From contig CAIPFK010000152.1 in NCBI GenBank assembly GCA_903864315.1, positions 62,001-126,000 on the forward strand: a DNA stretch of 64,000 bases, written 5' to 3'. The notes under the pieces were generated by a model that saw nothing but the letters and a program-made list of their open reading frames with translations, was not told the DNA's origin and did not search any database. This stretch comes from an uncultured Burkholderiales bacterium (lineage in GTDB: Bacteria > Pseudomonadota > Gammaproteobacteria > Burkholderiales > Burkholderiaceae_C). Position 1 is the stretch's first letter, and each line of letters starts with the position of its first letter. The translations under genes were made by a program, and so were the position numbers. Positions 9,879 to 19,398 of this stretch are shown here, in pieces.

Positions 9879-11228
9879 TCAGTTCAAACTCGGTGACTTG
9901 ACGTGACATAGCCCCGATGTCTGTAAGAAATATCCAACCCTGAGGGCCAAATCCTCACGCCAAGGTGCCGCAATGACTTGAACGCCCAAGGGAAGACCCT
10001 TCGCGGAGTCAGGCCAAACTGGGGCCGCCACCACGGGGCAGCCTGCAAAGGAGATGGGTTGGGTCAACACCCCCATGGCGGCACGGGCAGGCATGGTTTG
10101 GCCATTGATGACCAACCAATCGGTGCCGATTTCAATGGCAGGCACTGGCGTAGCGGGACAGATCAAGATATCCCAATGCCTGAAGAGATCATTGACTTTT
10201 TGTCGGTAAAGTCGCCTAAAGCGCTGTGCTTTGAGATACCACTCCACCGGTTGCAATGCACCGGCCAAGAATCGATCCACCGACAAGGGCTCAAAATCAG
10301 GCGCCTGGCGCTTGAGTTCCTCCAAATGGAGAACACCCCCTTCGCTGGCCGTCGTCACAAATGCCGCCGCACGGGCCAAATGGGCATCAGGCCATGACAC
10401 CACTTGAGTCGCCCCCAAGAGCTTGGCGACACTCTCGAGCGATTCCTGCGCAGCGTCCAAAGCGTGATCAGAAAAATAGTCGCCCAAGACACCAATGCGA
10501 AGACCGTGAATACCTTGACTCAAGCTCGGTCGCGTGGCATGGATGGACAGTGCTGCGCACCCGGGGTCCAAGGGATCGGGGCCTTGGATGGCGTCATAAC
10601 TTGAACTCAACAACTCAACGCCATTGGCAAATACACCCAGGTGATCAATGCTATTGACAAAGGGATAAGTTCCTCGCCTTGAGAGGCGTCCAAAGGTGGG
10701 CTTGATTCCCCAAACACCGCAAAGCGATGCGGGTACTCGGATAGAACCATTGGTGTCTGAGCCCAGACTAAAAGGCAGCATCTCCGCAGCCACGCTCGCT
10801 CCAGATCCACCCGAAGAGCCCCCGGCAATACATGAGAGTCGGTGTGGGTTGTGCGTGGGCCCATAATGGGTATTTTCCGTGGTGAATCCATACGCGAATT
10901 CATCCATGTTGAGGCAGCCCAACATGATGGCACCCGCTTTTTGAAGACGTTCCACCAAAACAGCGTCACTCTTGGCCGCAGGAGCCTGGGCCAAAATTTT
11001 GGAGCCTGCGATGGTGGTGACACCTTGAACATCAAATAAATTTTTTACGCCATATCCCACACCGCACAGGGGTGACACTGGCACGCCAGCGTTGATCAAT
11101 TGATCCGCTTGGTCGGCCTCAAGGCGCGCACGCTCAAAACTCTTGAACGTGAATGCATTGACCACCGGATCCACGCGTTCAATGGTTTGTATATGCTGCT
11201 CAATGCTGTCGCGAATGGTGTGTTTCAT
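9879..11228 (-). CDS. AtzE/HpxY-family amidase (amidase signature family)
   Basis: GVGYGVKNLFDVQGVTTIAGSKI, IAGGSSGGSGASVAAEMLPFSLGSDTNGSIRVPASLCGVWGIKPTFGRLS (amidase Ser-cisSer-Lys signature); adjacent AtzG-like gene supports the subfamily. Confidence 0.85.
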   Translation of the reverse strand: MKHTIRDSIEQHIQTIERVDPVVNAFTFKSFERARLEADQADQLINAGVPVSPLCGVGYGVKNLFDVQGVTTIAGSKILAQAPAAKSDAVLVERLQKAGAIMLGCLNMDEFAYGFTTENTHYGPTHNPHRLSCIAGGSSGGSGASVAAEMLPFSLGSDTNGSIRVPASLCGVWGIKPTFGRLSRRGTYPFVNSIDHLGVFANGVELLSSSYDAIQGPDPLDPGCAALSIHATRPSLSQGIHGLRIGVLGDYFSDHALDAAQESLESVAKLLGATQVVSWPDAHLARAAAFVTTASEGGVLHLEELKRQAPDFEPLSVDRFLAGALQPVEWYLKAQRFRRLYRQKVNDLFRHWDILICPATPVPAIEIGTDWLVINGQTMPARAAMGVLTQPISFAGCPVVAAPVWPDSAKGLPLGVQVIAAPWREDLALRVGYFLQTSGLCHVKSPSLN

Positions 11229-11264
11229 CAGGCGAGTACTCTTTGTAACGAGGGGGGTTCACTG

Positions 11265-11474
11265 TCAGCGAAGGGGTAAATCCACCAGGTAGGGAGAAGG
11301 GACAAAAATTTCAACCAACTCAAGCTCAGGTGAAAAATCCAAGGCCATCAAATCCTTGGACATCAATTTGGTCCTCTCCAGATGCGCAGCAACGCGCTCG
11401 ATTTGGGCATCATCCAACTCCAAATCGATGGCCTCAGACACCACCTTCACATACTGCGTCATGCTTTGCTGCAT
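11265..11474 (-). CDS. AtzG/HpxX-like small subunit (DUF4089-type)
   Basis: 69-aa protein directly upstream of the AtzE-like amidase; size, VVSEAIDLELDDAQIERVAAHLERT and the operon position match AtzG/HpxX partners. Confidence 0.7.
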   Translation of the reverse strand: MQQSMTQYVKVVSEAIDLELDDAQIERVAAHLERTKLMSKDLMALDFSPELELVEIFVPSPYLVDLPLR

Positions 11475-11533
11475 CGAAGTCTCCCTTGATTATTCAATTC
11501 AGTTGAATTCTATTCACTCAATGACTCAATGAC

Positions 11534-12328
11534 TCAATGGCTTAGGCCGTGAAAACGCGATAAAAACTTTTGCGCTTTGTCCGTTTGTGGGTGATTGAAA
11601 AACTGCTCAGGCGGAGCCGATTCAACCACGCGACCTTGGTCCATGAAGACCACCCGATTGGAGACTTGTTTGGCAAAATGCATCTCGTGCGTCACAATCA
11701 CCATGGTGACTTGCTCAAGCGCCAGGGACTGAATCACCGACAGCACTTCACCCACAAGCATGGGATCGAGTGCGCTGGTGGGTTCATCGAGTAGCAGCAC
11801 TTCAGGCTTCATGGCCAAGGCTCTTGCAATTCCCACACGCTGCTTTTGACCACCCGACAATTTGGCAGGGAATTGTGCAAAATGGTCTTGCAGTCCCACT
11901 CTTTGTAAAATCAACATCGCCTCCTCACGCACCAATTTTTTATCTCGCTTTTGCACATGAATGGGTGACAACATCACATTGTCTAGAACACTCAAGTGTG
12001 GCCACAGGGCAAAACTTTGAAACACCATGCCAATGCGCGCACGCATTTGGGAGAGATCATGATCGTTCATTTTAACAACACCGTTGTCCCTCACCCCCAT
12101 TCGAACACCTGCAACATGGATACTGCCTGCATCAGGCACTTCCAGCCAATTGATGCACCGCAGCAAAGTTGATTTCCCGCAACCCGATGGGCCCAAGAGA
12201 CAAACAGTCTCGCCTTTTTTGACTTGTAAAGAGACGTCACTCAAAACGCTTTTTTGATCAAATTTTTTGGACACGCCATTGATTTGCAAAACCAACTCTG
12301 ACGCCTGAATATTCTCTTGCATAGACAA
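11534..12328 (-). CDS. Amino-acid-type ABC transporter ATP-binding protein
   Basis: Walker A LLGPSGCGKSTLLR; signature LSGGQKQRVGIARALAM; Walker B VLLLDEPTSALDP. Confidence 0.95.
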   Translation of the reverse strand: MSMQENIQASELVLQINGVSKKFDQKSVLSDVSLQVKKGETVCLLGPSGCGKSTLLRCINWLEVPDAGSIHVAGVRMGVRDNGVVKMNDHDLSQMRARIGMVFQSFALWPHLSVLDNVMLSPIHVQKRDKKLVREEAMLILQRVGLQDHFAQFPAKLSGGQKQRVGIARALAMKPEVLLLDEPTSALDPMLVGEVLSVIQSLALEQVTMVIVTHEMHFAKQVSNRVVFMDQGRVVESAPPEQFFNHPQTDKAQKFLSRFHGLSH

Positions 12329-12343
12329 TCCTGGGTGTTATTT

Positions 12344-13000
12344 TTAGGGCCTGCGCAATGTCGCGAATTGTTCAAACCTTCCCATCATCATCTCCATCAA
12401 CATGCAAATGATCCAATACAAGATCAGCGCGGTGATGAATGATGCAAATGGGATGAAGTATGTTGACTGAATGCCGTTGAGCTCATGGGTGAGCTCTTTG
12501 ACAGCAATGACGGTCAAGAAGGCGCTGTCCTTGAGAATCTGTATCAACTGATTGCCAATCATGGGCAAAGCCCGGATCAAGATAGGAGTCACCATGATAT
12601 GGCGCAACAAACCCCAACCGGTGAATCCAAATGAACGTCCTGACTCCAAGATGGAGGCTGGCAATTCAATCCATGCTCCTCTGAGCAACTCGGCCATATA
12701 GGCTGTGTTGTAGAGCACCAATGCCAGAGCTCCTGCTGTCCAATTCGACAACCTTAGGCCCAGGGAAGGAAGGCCAAAATAAATCAAATATACAAACAAC
12801 AAAAATGGCACGCAACGCATGGCATCCACATAGCATTGAACCATTTTGGCAAGGGCCTTTCGCGGCCCCACGAGCACAGGAGTCAACATCAATCCGAGCG
12901 CAATCGAGACTACACCCGAGAGCACAATCAAGATCAACGTATTGATCAAACCAATCCAAACCAATTCCCGATGATCCCAAATGAGAAAGAAATCATGCAT
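12344..13000 (-). CDS. Amino-acid-type ABC transporter permease
   Basis: Hydrophobic ORF with YVDAMRCVPFLLFVYLIYFGLP and AYMAELLRGAW, typical of the HisM/GlnP family. Confidence 0.9.
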   Translation of the reverse strand: MHDFFLIWDHRELVWIGLINTLILIVLSGVVSIALGLMLTPVLVGPRKALAKMVQCYVDAMRCVPFLLFVYLIYFGLPSLGLRLSNWTAGALALVLYNTAYMAELLRGAWIELPASILESGRSFGFTGWGLLRHIMVTPILIRALPMIGNQLIQILKDSAFLTVIAVKELTHELNGIQSTYFIPFASFITALILYWIICMLMEMMMGRFEQFATLRRP

Positions 13001-13644
13001 CAGATGTAGCCCTGCTCTTTCATTCGAACTTCAAAAAACTTTTGAAGTTTCAAAAAAACATAGACAATGGAGCTGTAGATCAACAAAGCAAATATAAAGG
13101 GGGGTAACGGCTCATACGTATTAGATCCCACCCTCAGCGCCGCACGGGTGATTTCAACGATTCCGATGACTGCAACGGCCGGCGTGGATTTAATTTGCAG
13201 CGTAATTTCATTAAAAATACCGGGTAAACTGGCGCGCCAAATTTGTGGGAACACAATCAATCGCATTCTCATGAACCGATTCAACCCCAACGCATTCGCC
13301 GCATCGAGCTGATCCTTGGGGAATTCAACCAGTGCACTTCGCCAAATTTCACAGTTGAAGGCTGTCGTGCTTAAAGTGAGGGCCAGCACAGCAGCAGGCA
13401 CAGGATTGAGCGATATACCAAACTCTGGCATTGCATAATAAATAAGCAACACCAGCGTCACAGCAGGACAAGACCGAATCACGTTGACATAGGCGTGGGC
13501 CAGACCTTTCAATACAGGGGTCTTGGCCCAGCGTATCAAGGCCAAGCCAAGGCCCAATGGAATACCAATGACTAAACTGGCGACGGACAAGGACACCGTA
13601 AAGATGGCGCCTTGCAAAATACTGTAATAGTCATTGGCATTCAC
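13000..13644 (-). CDS. Amino-acid-type ABC transporter permease
   Basis: YVNVIRSCPAVTLVLLIYYAMP; FNCEIWRSALVEFPKDQLDAANALGL EAA-type loop. Confidence 0.9.
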   Translation of the reverse strand: MNANDYYSILQGAIFTVSLSVASLVIGIPLGLGLALIRWAKTPVLKGLAHAYVNVIRSCPAVTLVLLIYYAMPEFGISLNPVPAAVLALTLSTTAFNCEIWRSALVEFPKDQLDAANALGLNRFMRMRLIVFPQIWRASLPGIFNEITLQIKSTPAVAVIGIVEITRAALRVGSNTYEPLPPFIFALLIYSSIVYVFLKLQKFFEVRMKEQGYI

Positions 13645-13659
13645 TGAAACATTCTCTAA

Positions 13660-14541
13660 TCAATTGACCGATTGGGGCATGGATTCAAATGTCGCACCAA
13701 ACCACTTCTTTTGCAGCTGATACATAGCACCACTCTTTCGAATATCGAGCAAAGCGCCATTCATGAGTTGGAGTACACCGGTGTTGCCCTTTTTCAAAGC
13801 CCAAGCGATGTAGACTGGATTGCCGACCTTGCCACCCAAGACGAACATGTCTGGCCTGGTTTGGATCAAGGAATTCAAGTTGATTTGCGTATTGGCAACT
13901 GCATCGAGTCGACCATTGCCCACATCTTGATAGGCCTCAGGATAGGACTGGTATTCCACAATTTCTTTGATTCCACTGCCGCCGTGTTTTTTCTTCAACT
14001 CCGCATCAAGGGCCTTCAAGTCACCAAGCATGGCGCTACCAGTTTGAGCACCCACCACCTTACCGACCAAGTCATCAGCAGACTTGACGCTGGAGCCTTT
14101 TTTCGTCGCAAAGTAGGTGGTAGATTCGGCCACGGGTGTGGTGAAATCAAAGGTGCCTTTACGCTCAGCGGTGACCAACACGGCTGTGACAGCTGCTTCG
14201 TATTTGCCAGTTGTGATGCCAGGCAAAATGCCAGGCCAAGGCATGATGTCTTGCTTGATATCGATGGAGATTTTTTTCTTGACGAGTCCCAGCAATTCGG
14301 TATCAAAACCAGTGGGAACTCCGTTTTCTACAAACTCAAAAGGCTTGAAATCGTCTTCTGTGGCAACGGCGATATAACCACGCGCCTTCACCTCATCCAA
14401 GCTTGCAGCCTGAACAACATGGAGTTGTCCGAGCGAGACCACAGAAGCCAACAATCCCAAACCACCGAGTTTGATGATTTGCCTCTTCCATGCGCTTGGC
14501 TTGGCTTGAGATGCACTGGGTTTGACAGAACGTAAAAACAT
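13660..14541 (-). CDS. ABC transporter substrate-binding protein (family 3, polar amino-acid type)
   Basis: Signal region, VKARGYIAVATEDDFKPFEFVENGVPTGFDTELLGLV; start taken at MFLRSVKPS. Confidence 0.9.
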   Translation of the reverse strand: MFLRSVKPSASQAKPSAWKRQIIKLGGLGLLASVVSLGQLHVVQAASLDEVKARGYIAVATEDDFKPFEFVENGVPTGFDTELLGLVKKKISIDIKQDIMPWPGILPGITTGKYEAAVTAVLVTAERKGTFDFTTPVAESTTYFATKKGSSVKSADDLVGKVVGAQTGSAMLGDLKALDAELKKKHGGSGIKEIVEYQSYPEAYQDVGNGRLDAVANTQINLNSLIQTRPDMFVLGGKVGNPVYIAWALKKGNTGVLQLMNGALLDIRKSGAMYQLQKKWFGATFESMPQSVN

Positions 14542-15063
14542 GTGAGTTCCTTTAATGAATGGGAGAAAACAATTGGCGTTCAATGGCTACTTAAAGATTT
14601 CGTTCCCATCTGAGCAATTCCACAAGCATTGATTTGCAGATGAATTACTCGATGGACTCAGTTGTTTTAGCAATTGATGTGCCAGTGAACACGACTGCGT
14701 TCAAACGAGTGTTGATTTCATCTGTCAAAGCATCTCTCGGCCATGAACAATTCAATCTGCATTGATTCACTAAGCCAAGCTTATAAATATTATTTTGGTG
14801 CCAGTCAAAATATTTAATGCCATCTTGGTGCGATAAAAATCCCTGCAATGGTGCAATGGGTATAGATTGACACGATGAACCGCCTGAAAAGACGAACCAT
14901 TGAACCACCAGACTTTGCATCGTTGAGTGAAACTTGCCAAGCAAAAACGATCTTCCACCCAGACAAAATTGCAATTGGCTCGACTTATGCTAGATCAATG
15001 CAAAGCGAATTGATCACGCGTCATCAACCTTTGCGTCCAATCCAACTCTGAAAGAATTTTCGA

Positions 15064-15687
15064 ATGTCCACTGCACAAAACTCCTCCCAACCCGTGTATC
15101 AAGAGGTCATTGCGGCCAAGGGTCGTTGGTCGCGAAGAATTGAAAAGGGTCAGTATTTGAAAATTATTGACCTTGAAGGACAGCAAGCGGTGGATTTCTT
15201 ATGCTATTCAGCCGAATTGCCCATCGACCGGCTCAATATACCCAACACCGTCAAACTCAACAAATCACTCTACGTTGAAAAAAATCATGTCATTTATTCA
15301 GATCTGGCAAAAAAAATGTTCACCGTGGTTCAAGACACCTGCGGATTGCATGACACTCTGGCTGGCTGCTGCAGCAATGAAATTGACTACGTGCGTTATG
15401 GTGTTGTCAAAACCCAAAGTTGCCGCGCCAACTTCACAGCTGAATTGGCCAAGTGGTCGATGTCAACCTCAGACATCGTCTCCAATATCAACTGGTTCAT
15501 GCGCGTGACCGTCGGTGCTCATGGTGAAGTCGAAATTGTGCCCAGCACCTCCAAGCCAGGAGATCATGTCTTACTAAGAGCGGAGATGCCCATCATTGCC
15601 GTGATCTCCAATTGTCCTCAAGAGCACAATGCGGCCGCTGGCTTTAAGCCCACCCCCATCGAAGTTTCGGTTTGGGATCAAGAGTAA
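15064..15687 (+). CDS. DUF1989 family protein (urea carboxylase-associated family)
   Basis: GRWSRRIEKGQYLKIIDLEGQQAVDFLCYSA...TCGLHDTLAGCCSNEIDYVRYG...MRVTVGAHGEVEIVPSTSKPGDHVLLRAEMPIIAVISNCPQEHNAAAGFKPTPIEVSVWD. Confidence 0.85.
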   Translation: MSTAQNSSQPVYQEVIAAKGRWSRRIEKGQYLKIIDLEGQQAVDFLCYSAELPIDRLNIPNTVKLNKSLYVEKNHVIYSDLAKKMFTVVQDTCGLHDTLAGCCSNEIDYVRYGVVKTQSCRANFTAELAKWSMSTSDIVSNINWFMRVTVGAHGEVEIVPSTSKPGDHVLLRAEMPIIAVISNCPQEHNAAAGFKPTPIEVSVWDQE

Positions 15688-15724
15688 AGACAACACTATT
15701 AATTCGCACCATTAAAAGCCTGAT

Positions 15725-17011
15725 TTGGAAACCCCCATGATGTATGACACTTTGCTTCTAAACGGACAGGTGATGGACCCTTGCGAGCATCTTGAAGGAA
15801 TCATGGACATCGCCATCAAGGATGGGAAAATTGTGGCCATTGAGCCTCACATTGACGTTGGCCTGGCAAAAAATATCATTCAAGCGCGTGACCATTTGGT
15901 CCTGCCTGGACTCATTGACACCCACGCCCATGTTTTTGATTTGGTCACGGGTCGATTTGGCGTGGATGCCGACCTCTCCGGGGTTTATTCAGGTGTGACC
16001 ACGCTGATAGACCAAGGTGGACCGTCATGCATTACCTTACCCGCTTTTAGACGTCACGTTGTAGAGGCCAAAAAAAGCAAGGTCGTTGCCTTTTTATCCT
16101 CTTATTTGGTAGGAGGCCTTGAAGGCCACTACTATCCCTCTCTCTACAAACCCGACTGCCTCGATGTGGATGCCACCGTCAAGAGCGCCTTGGCCAACGC
16201 AGACATTGTCAAAGGCTTTAAAGCCCATGCTGAATTGGGTGGGTTTGCCAGATGGGGAATGAAGGTCATGGAGTTGTGCGCTGAAATCGCACAGCAAGCC
16301 AATTTACCGCTTTACATCCATTTTGGTCAACTCTGGCCACTCCCAGCGGACGGCAATCACAGCGTTGACGCTGACACCATCCTTGAGCAAGTGGTCAACC
16401 TCTTGAAGCCTGGCGACATTTTGGCTCACCCGTTCACCCGTCATCCAGGAGGATTCGTTAACCGCCAAGGGCAAGTTCACCCCATCGTCAAAGAGGCCAT
16501 TGCGAAAGGCTTGAAGATCGATGTGGGACACGGCTCACACTTTAGTTTCAACATGGCGCGCATTGCGCTTGATGCAGGTATTGTCCCCGACACTTTGGGG
16601 GCAGACTTGCATGGCTACAACAGCCATATCCCCAAACCTGCTGGCACCCCAGATGAACACTCAGATTCCGAGCACATGTTTGCTGGCAGCGTTAAATTCT
16701 CATTGGTCTCCACCATGACCGCCATGCTGGCCCTTGGCCTGAAACTAGAGGACATCATTCCCATGGTGACCAGTGCTCCTGCCGCCATGGCTGGCTTGAG
16801 CGATGAGGTGGGCCACTTGAGAGTGGGCAGCACTGCAGACATCTCGATCTTGAAAGATCACCGAGGTAAATGGTGGCTCAAAGACAATGAAGGCACACAA
16901 GTGCTGACAGAGCGGCTCCTCACACCCGAATTCTGCCTTCGCCAAGGCGTGCTCTACACAGCCAATGCCAGTGTGCTCCCACAACTGTCTGAATTCAAGT
17001 TGGCCGCATGA
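15725..17011 (+). CDS. Amidohydrolase/deacetylase family metallohydrolase (dihydroorotase/dihydropyrimidinase-related fold)
   Basis: DTLLLNGQVMDP, LVLPGLIDTHAHVFD metal motif, FKAHAELGG, GSTADISIL; in-frame ATG alternatives at 15737/15740. Confidence 0.8.
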   Translation: METPMMYDTLLLNGQVMDPCEHLEGIMDIAIKDGKIVAIEPHIDVGLAKNIIQARDHLVLPGLIDTHAHVFDLVTGRFGVDADLSGVYSGVTTLIDQGGPSCITLPAFRRHVVEAKKSKVVAFLSSYLVGGLEGHYYPSLYKPDCLDVDATVKSALANADIVKGFKAHAELGGFARWGMKVMELCAEIAQQANLPLYIHFGQLWPLPADGNHSVDADTILEQVVNLLKPGDILAHPFTRHPGGFVNRQGQVHPIVKEAIAKGLKIDVGHGSHFSFNMARIALDAGIVPDTLGADLHGYNSHIPKPAGTPDEHSDSEHMFAGSVKFSLVSTMTAMLALGLKLEDIIPMVTSAPAAMAGLSDEVGHLRVGSTADISILKDHRGKWWLKDNEGTQVLTERLLTPEFCLRQGVLYTANASVLPQLSEFKLAA

Positions 17012-19398
17012 CAAATCTCCATTCAAAAAGCGACAAGGGCGTTGGCGCAAGTCTCAAAAGAAAGGAAGACAAACGCTTTTTAAGTGGTCAAGGCGAATAC
17101 GTTGGCAACATTCAAATCCCGGGCATGCTTGAAGTCGCTTTTGTTCGCTCAAGCCTAGCCCATGCCCATTTGCGCAGCATTGTAAAACCCGCCGGATTGG
17201 AACATCAAGTCTTCACCATGCATGACCTGCATGGCGTCAAGCCCATTCAAGCGCGAACTCAATTGGAGGGCTTCAAGTCCAGCGATCAATGGCCCTTGGC
17301 CAAAGATAAGGTACGCCAAGTCGGTGAGTTGGTGGCCATGTGTGTGGCTCCCACTCGGGCTGAGGCCGAGGACATTGCCCAACAAGTCATGGTCGAGTAC
17401 GATGAAATCCCAAGCGTAGTGGACATGCTCACTGCACGAACCTCACCGCCCGCCTTGGTGCACGAACATTGGGGCGATAACGTCTTTTTAACCAGCAAAA
17501 AAACTGGAGACCTTTCACACATTCGCGAGGTCGCCAAATACAAAATCACCAAGCACCTCAAAACCGCCAGACAAGTCATGTCACCAATGGAAGGCCGCGG
17601 CGTGGTGTGCCAATGGAATGAGCGTCTTGAACAACTGCTCATGTACAGTGCCGCTCAAATGCCGCACATCAACCGCGCAGGGCTTTCCGAGTGCCTAGGG
17701 CTTGGTCAAGCCAGTATTCGAGTGGTGGCGCCTGATGTGGGTGGAGGATTTGGCTACAAGGGCATCTTGTTGCCAGAAGAAATTTGTCTTGCTTGGCTGA
17801 GTATTCACTTGGGCAAACCGGTCAAATGGATCGAAGACCGTCGCGAACAACTCACCGCCAATGCCAATTGCCGAGAGCACGCTTATGACATCACTGTCTA
17901 TGGCGACGACCAAGGTCGACTGCTGGGCATTGAGTGCGAAGCCACTGTGGACTCAGGTGCTTACTCCTCCTATCCATTTTCGGCTTGTCTAGAGGCGGCT
18001 CAAGTCGTCTCCATCCTACCCGGCCCCTACAAAATGCAAGGCTATGAATGCACAGCATATTCTGTGGCCACCAACAAGCCACCGATCTTGCCCTACCGTG
18101 GTGTGGCCAGAACCGATGTCTGTTTTGCACTTGAAGTGATGATGGATGCCATGGCCAGAGAAATGGACATTGAGCCCTACCAACTGAGACTCAACAGTCT
18201 TATCTCCAAAGACGAGATGCCCTATGACAATATCACGGGTAAACATTTTGATTCTGGCAACTACCATTTGGCCGTTGAAAAAGCGGTAGAGGCGCTCGAC
18301 ATTAAAAAATGGCGCGCCTTGCAGCAGCGTCAAAACAAAAAAGACCATGGCGAGGCTTTGATCGGCGTGGGGCTGGCAGTGTATTGCGAGCAAGCCGCTC
18401 ATGGCACATCGGTTTATCACGGTTGGGGGATCCCCATGGTCCCGGGGCATGAACAATGTCATGCCCGAATGACGCCCGATGGCTCCCTTGAGTTGCGCGT
18501 TGGCGCACACTCTCACGGCCAAGGCTTGGAGACCACCTTGGCCCAAGTTGCCAATGAAGTGCTCGGCATTGATCCACAACACGTCAGGGTCTTGCATGGC
18601 GACACCGCCATGACCCCCTACTCGACCGGAACTTGGGGCTCTCGATGCATGGTAATGTCTGGTGGTGCTGTGGCACAAGCGTGTAAGCTCATGCATCAAC
18701 GACTCGTCAAAATTGCCAGTTTTTTACTCGGCACCCCTGCCCAAGGCTTGATCACCAAAAACCAATGTATCCAAAGCCTTGATGGTCAACAAAGTCTCTC
18801 CATCGCAGAACTTTGTCACGTTTGGTACCGCCAGCCTCAGCGTTTGCCACCCGATGTGGACCCTGCTGGACTGGAGGTGACCGCTGGCTACAAACCCTTG
18901 GTTGACACGGGCACATTCAGCTATGCCTGTCATGCTGTGGCACTGAGAGTGGACACCGACACTGGAGCAGTGAGTATTTTGGATTACGTCATTGCAGAAG
19001 ATGCGGGTGTCATGGTCAACCCAATGATCGTCGAGGGACAAATCATCGGCGGTTTGGCTCAGGGCATTGGAACTGCACTATATGAAGAGATGAATTACGA
19101 CGACCAAGGTCAACCCCAATCCTCCACTTTGGCAGACTATTGCTTGCCAGGTGCCACCGAAGTTCCAACCCCCACGATCATTCACTTAGAAACACCCTCG
19201 CCTTACACAAGTTTTGGTCAAAAGGGCATTGGTGAGGGTGGCGCCATTGGTCCGCCTGCAGCCATTGCCAATGCGGTGAATGACGCCTTGAGACTATGGG
19301 GAGTGGAGATGACAGAGTTGCCCATTACACCTCGAAAAATTCTCACTTCACTGGCCAGAGCAAAAACCAATTTGCACGTAGGGGTGACAACATCATGA
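17008..19398 (+). CDS. Molybdenum hydroxylase large subunit (xanthine dehydrogenase/CO dehydrogenase superfamily)
   Basis: 796 aa; VGASLKRKEDKRFLSGQGEYVGNI, DVGGGFGYKG, SHGQGLETTLAQVANE, FGQKGIGEGGAIGPPAAIANAVNDAL (active-site Glu motif). Confidence 0.93.
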   Translation: MTNLHSKSDKGVGASLKRKEDKRFLSGQGEYVGNIQIPGMLEVAFVRSSLAHAHLRSIVKPAGLEHQVFTMHDLHGVKPIQARTQLEGFKSSDQWPLAKDKVRQVGELVAMCVAPTRAEAEDIAQQVMVEYDEIPSVVDMLTARTSPPALVHEHWGDNVFLTSKKTGDLSHIREVAKYKITKHLKTARQVMSPMEGRGVVCQWNERLEQLLMYSAAQMPHINRAGLSECLGLGQASIRVVAPDVGGGFGYKGILLPEEICLAWLSIHLGKPVKWIEDRREQLTANANCREHAYDITVYGDDQGRLLGIECEATVDSGAYSSYPFSACLEAAQVVSILPGPYKMQGYECTAYSVATNKPPILPYRGVARTDVCFALEVMMDAMAREMDIEPYQLRLNSLISKDEMPYDNITGKHFDSGNYHLAVEKAVEALDIKKWRALQQRQNKKDHGEALIGVGLAVYCEQAAHGTSVYHGWGIPMVPGHEQCHARMTPDGSLELRVGAHSHGQGLETTLAQVANEVLGIDPQHVRVLHGDTAMTPYSTGTWGSRCMVMSGGAVAQACKLMHQRLVKIASFLLGTPAQGLITKNQCIQSLDGQQSLSIAELCHVWYRQPQRLPPDVDPAGLEVTAGYKPLVDTGTFSYACHAVALRVDTDTGAVSILDYVIAEDAGVMVNPMIVEGQIIGGLAQGIGTALYEEMNYDDQGQPQSSTLADYCLPGATEVPTPTIIHLETPSPYTSFGQKGIGEGGAIGPPAAIANAVNDALRLWGVEMTELPITPRKILTSLARAKTNLHVGVTTS

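Noticed and set aside
13672-14535. 287-aa plus-strand ORF
   Set aside because: Exact antisense of the ABC substrate-binding protein, which has clear family motifs.
14645-14974. 109-aa minus-strand ORF in the divergent promoter region
   Set aside because: No family motifs; AT-rich intergenic sequence that more likely holds promoters and operators.
14860-15063. Guanidine riboswitch upstream of the DUF1989 gene
   Set aside because: I looked for paired ACGR-loop hairpins or an obvious ykkC-like fold and saw none; a covariance-model search would be needed.
9879-15687. Urea carboxylase/allophanate hydrolase pathway
   Set aside because: DUF1989 and AtzE-like genes hint at it, but no biotin-dependent carboxylase gene is in the window.
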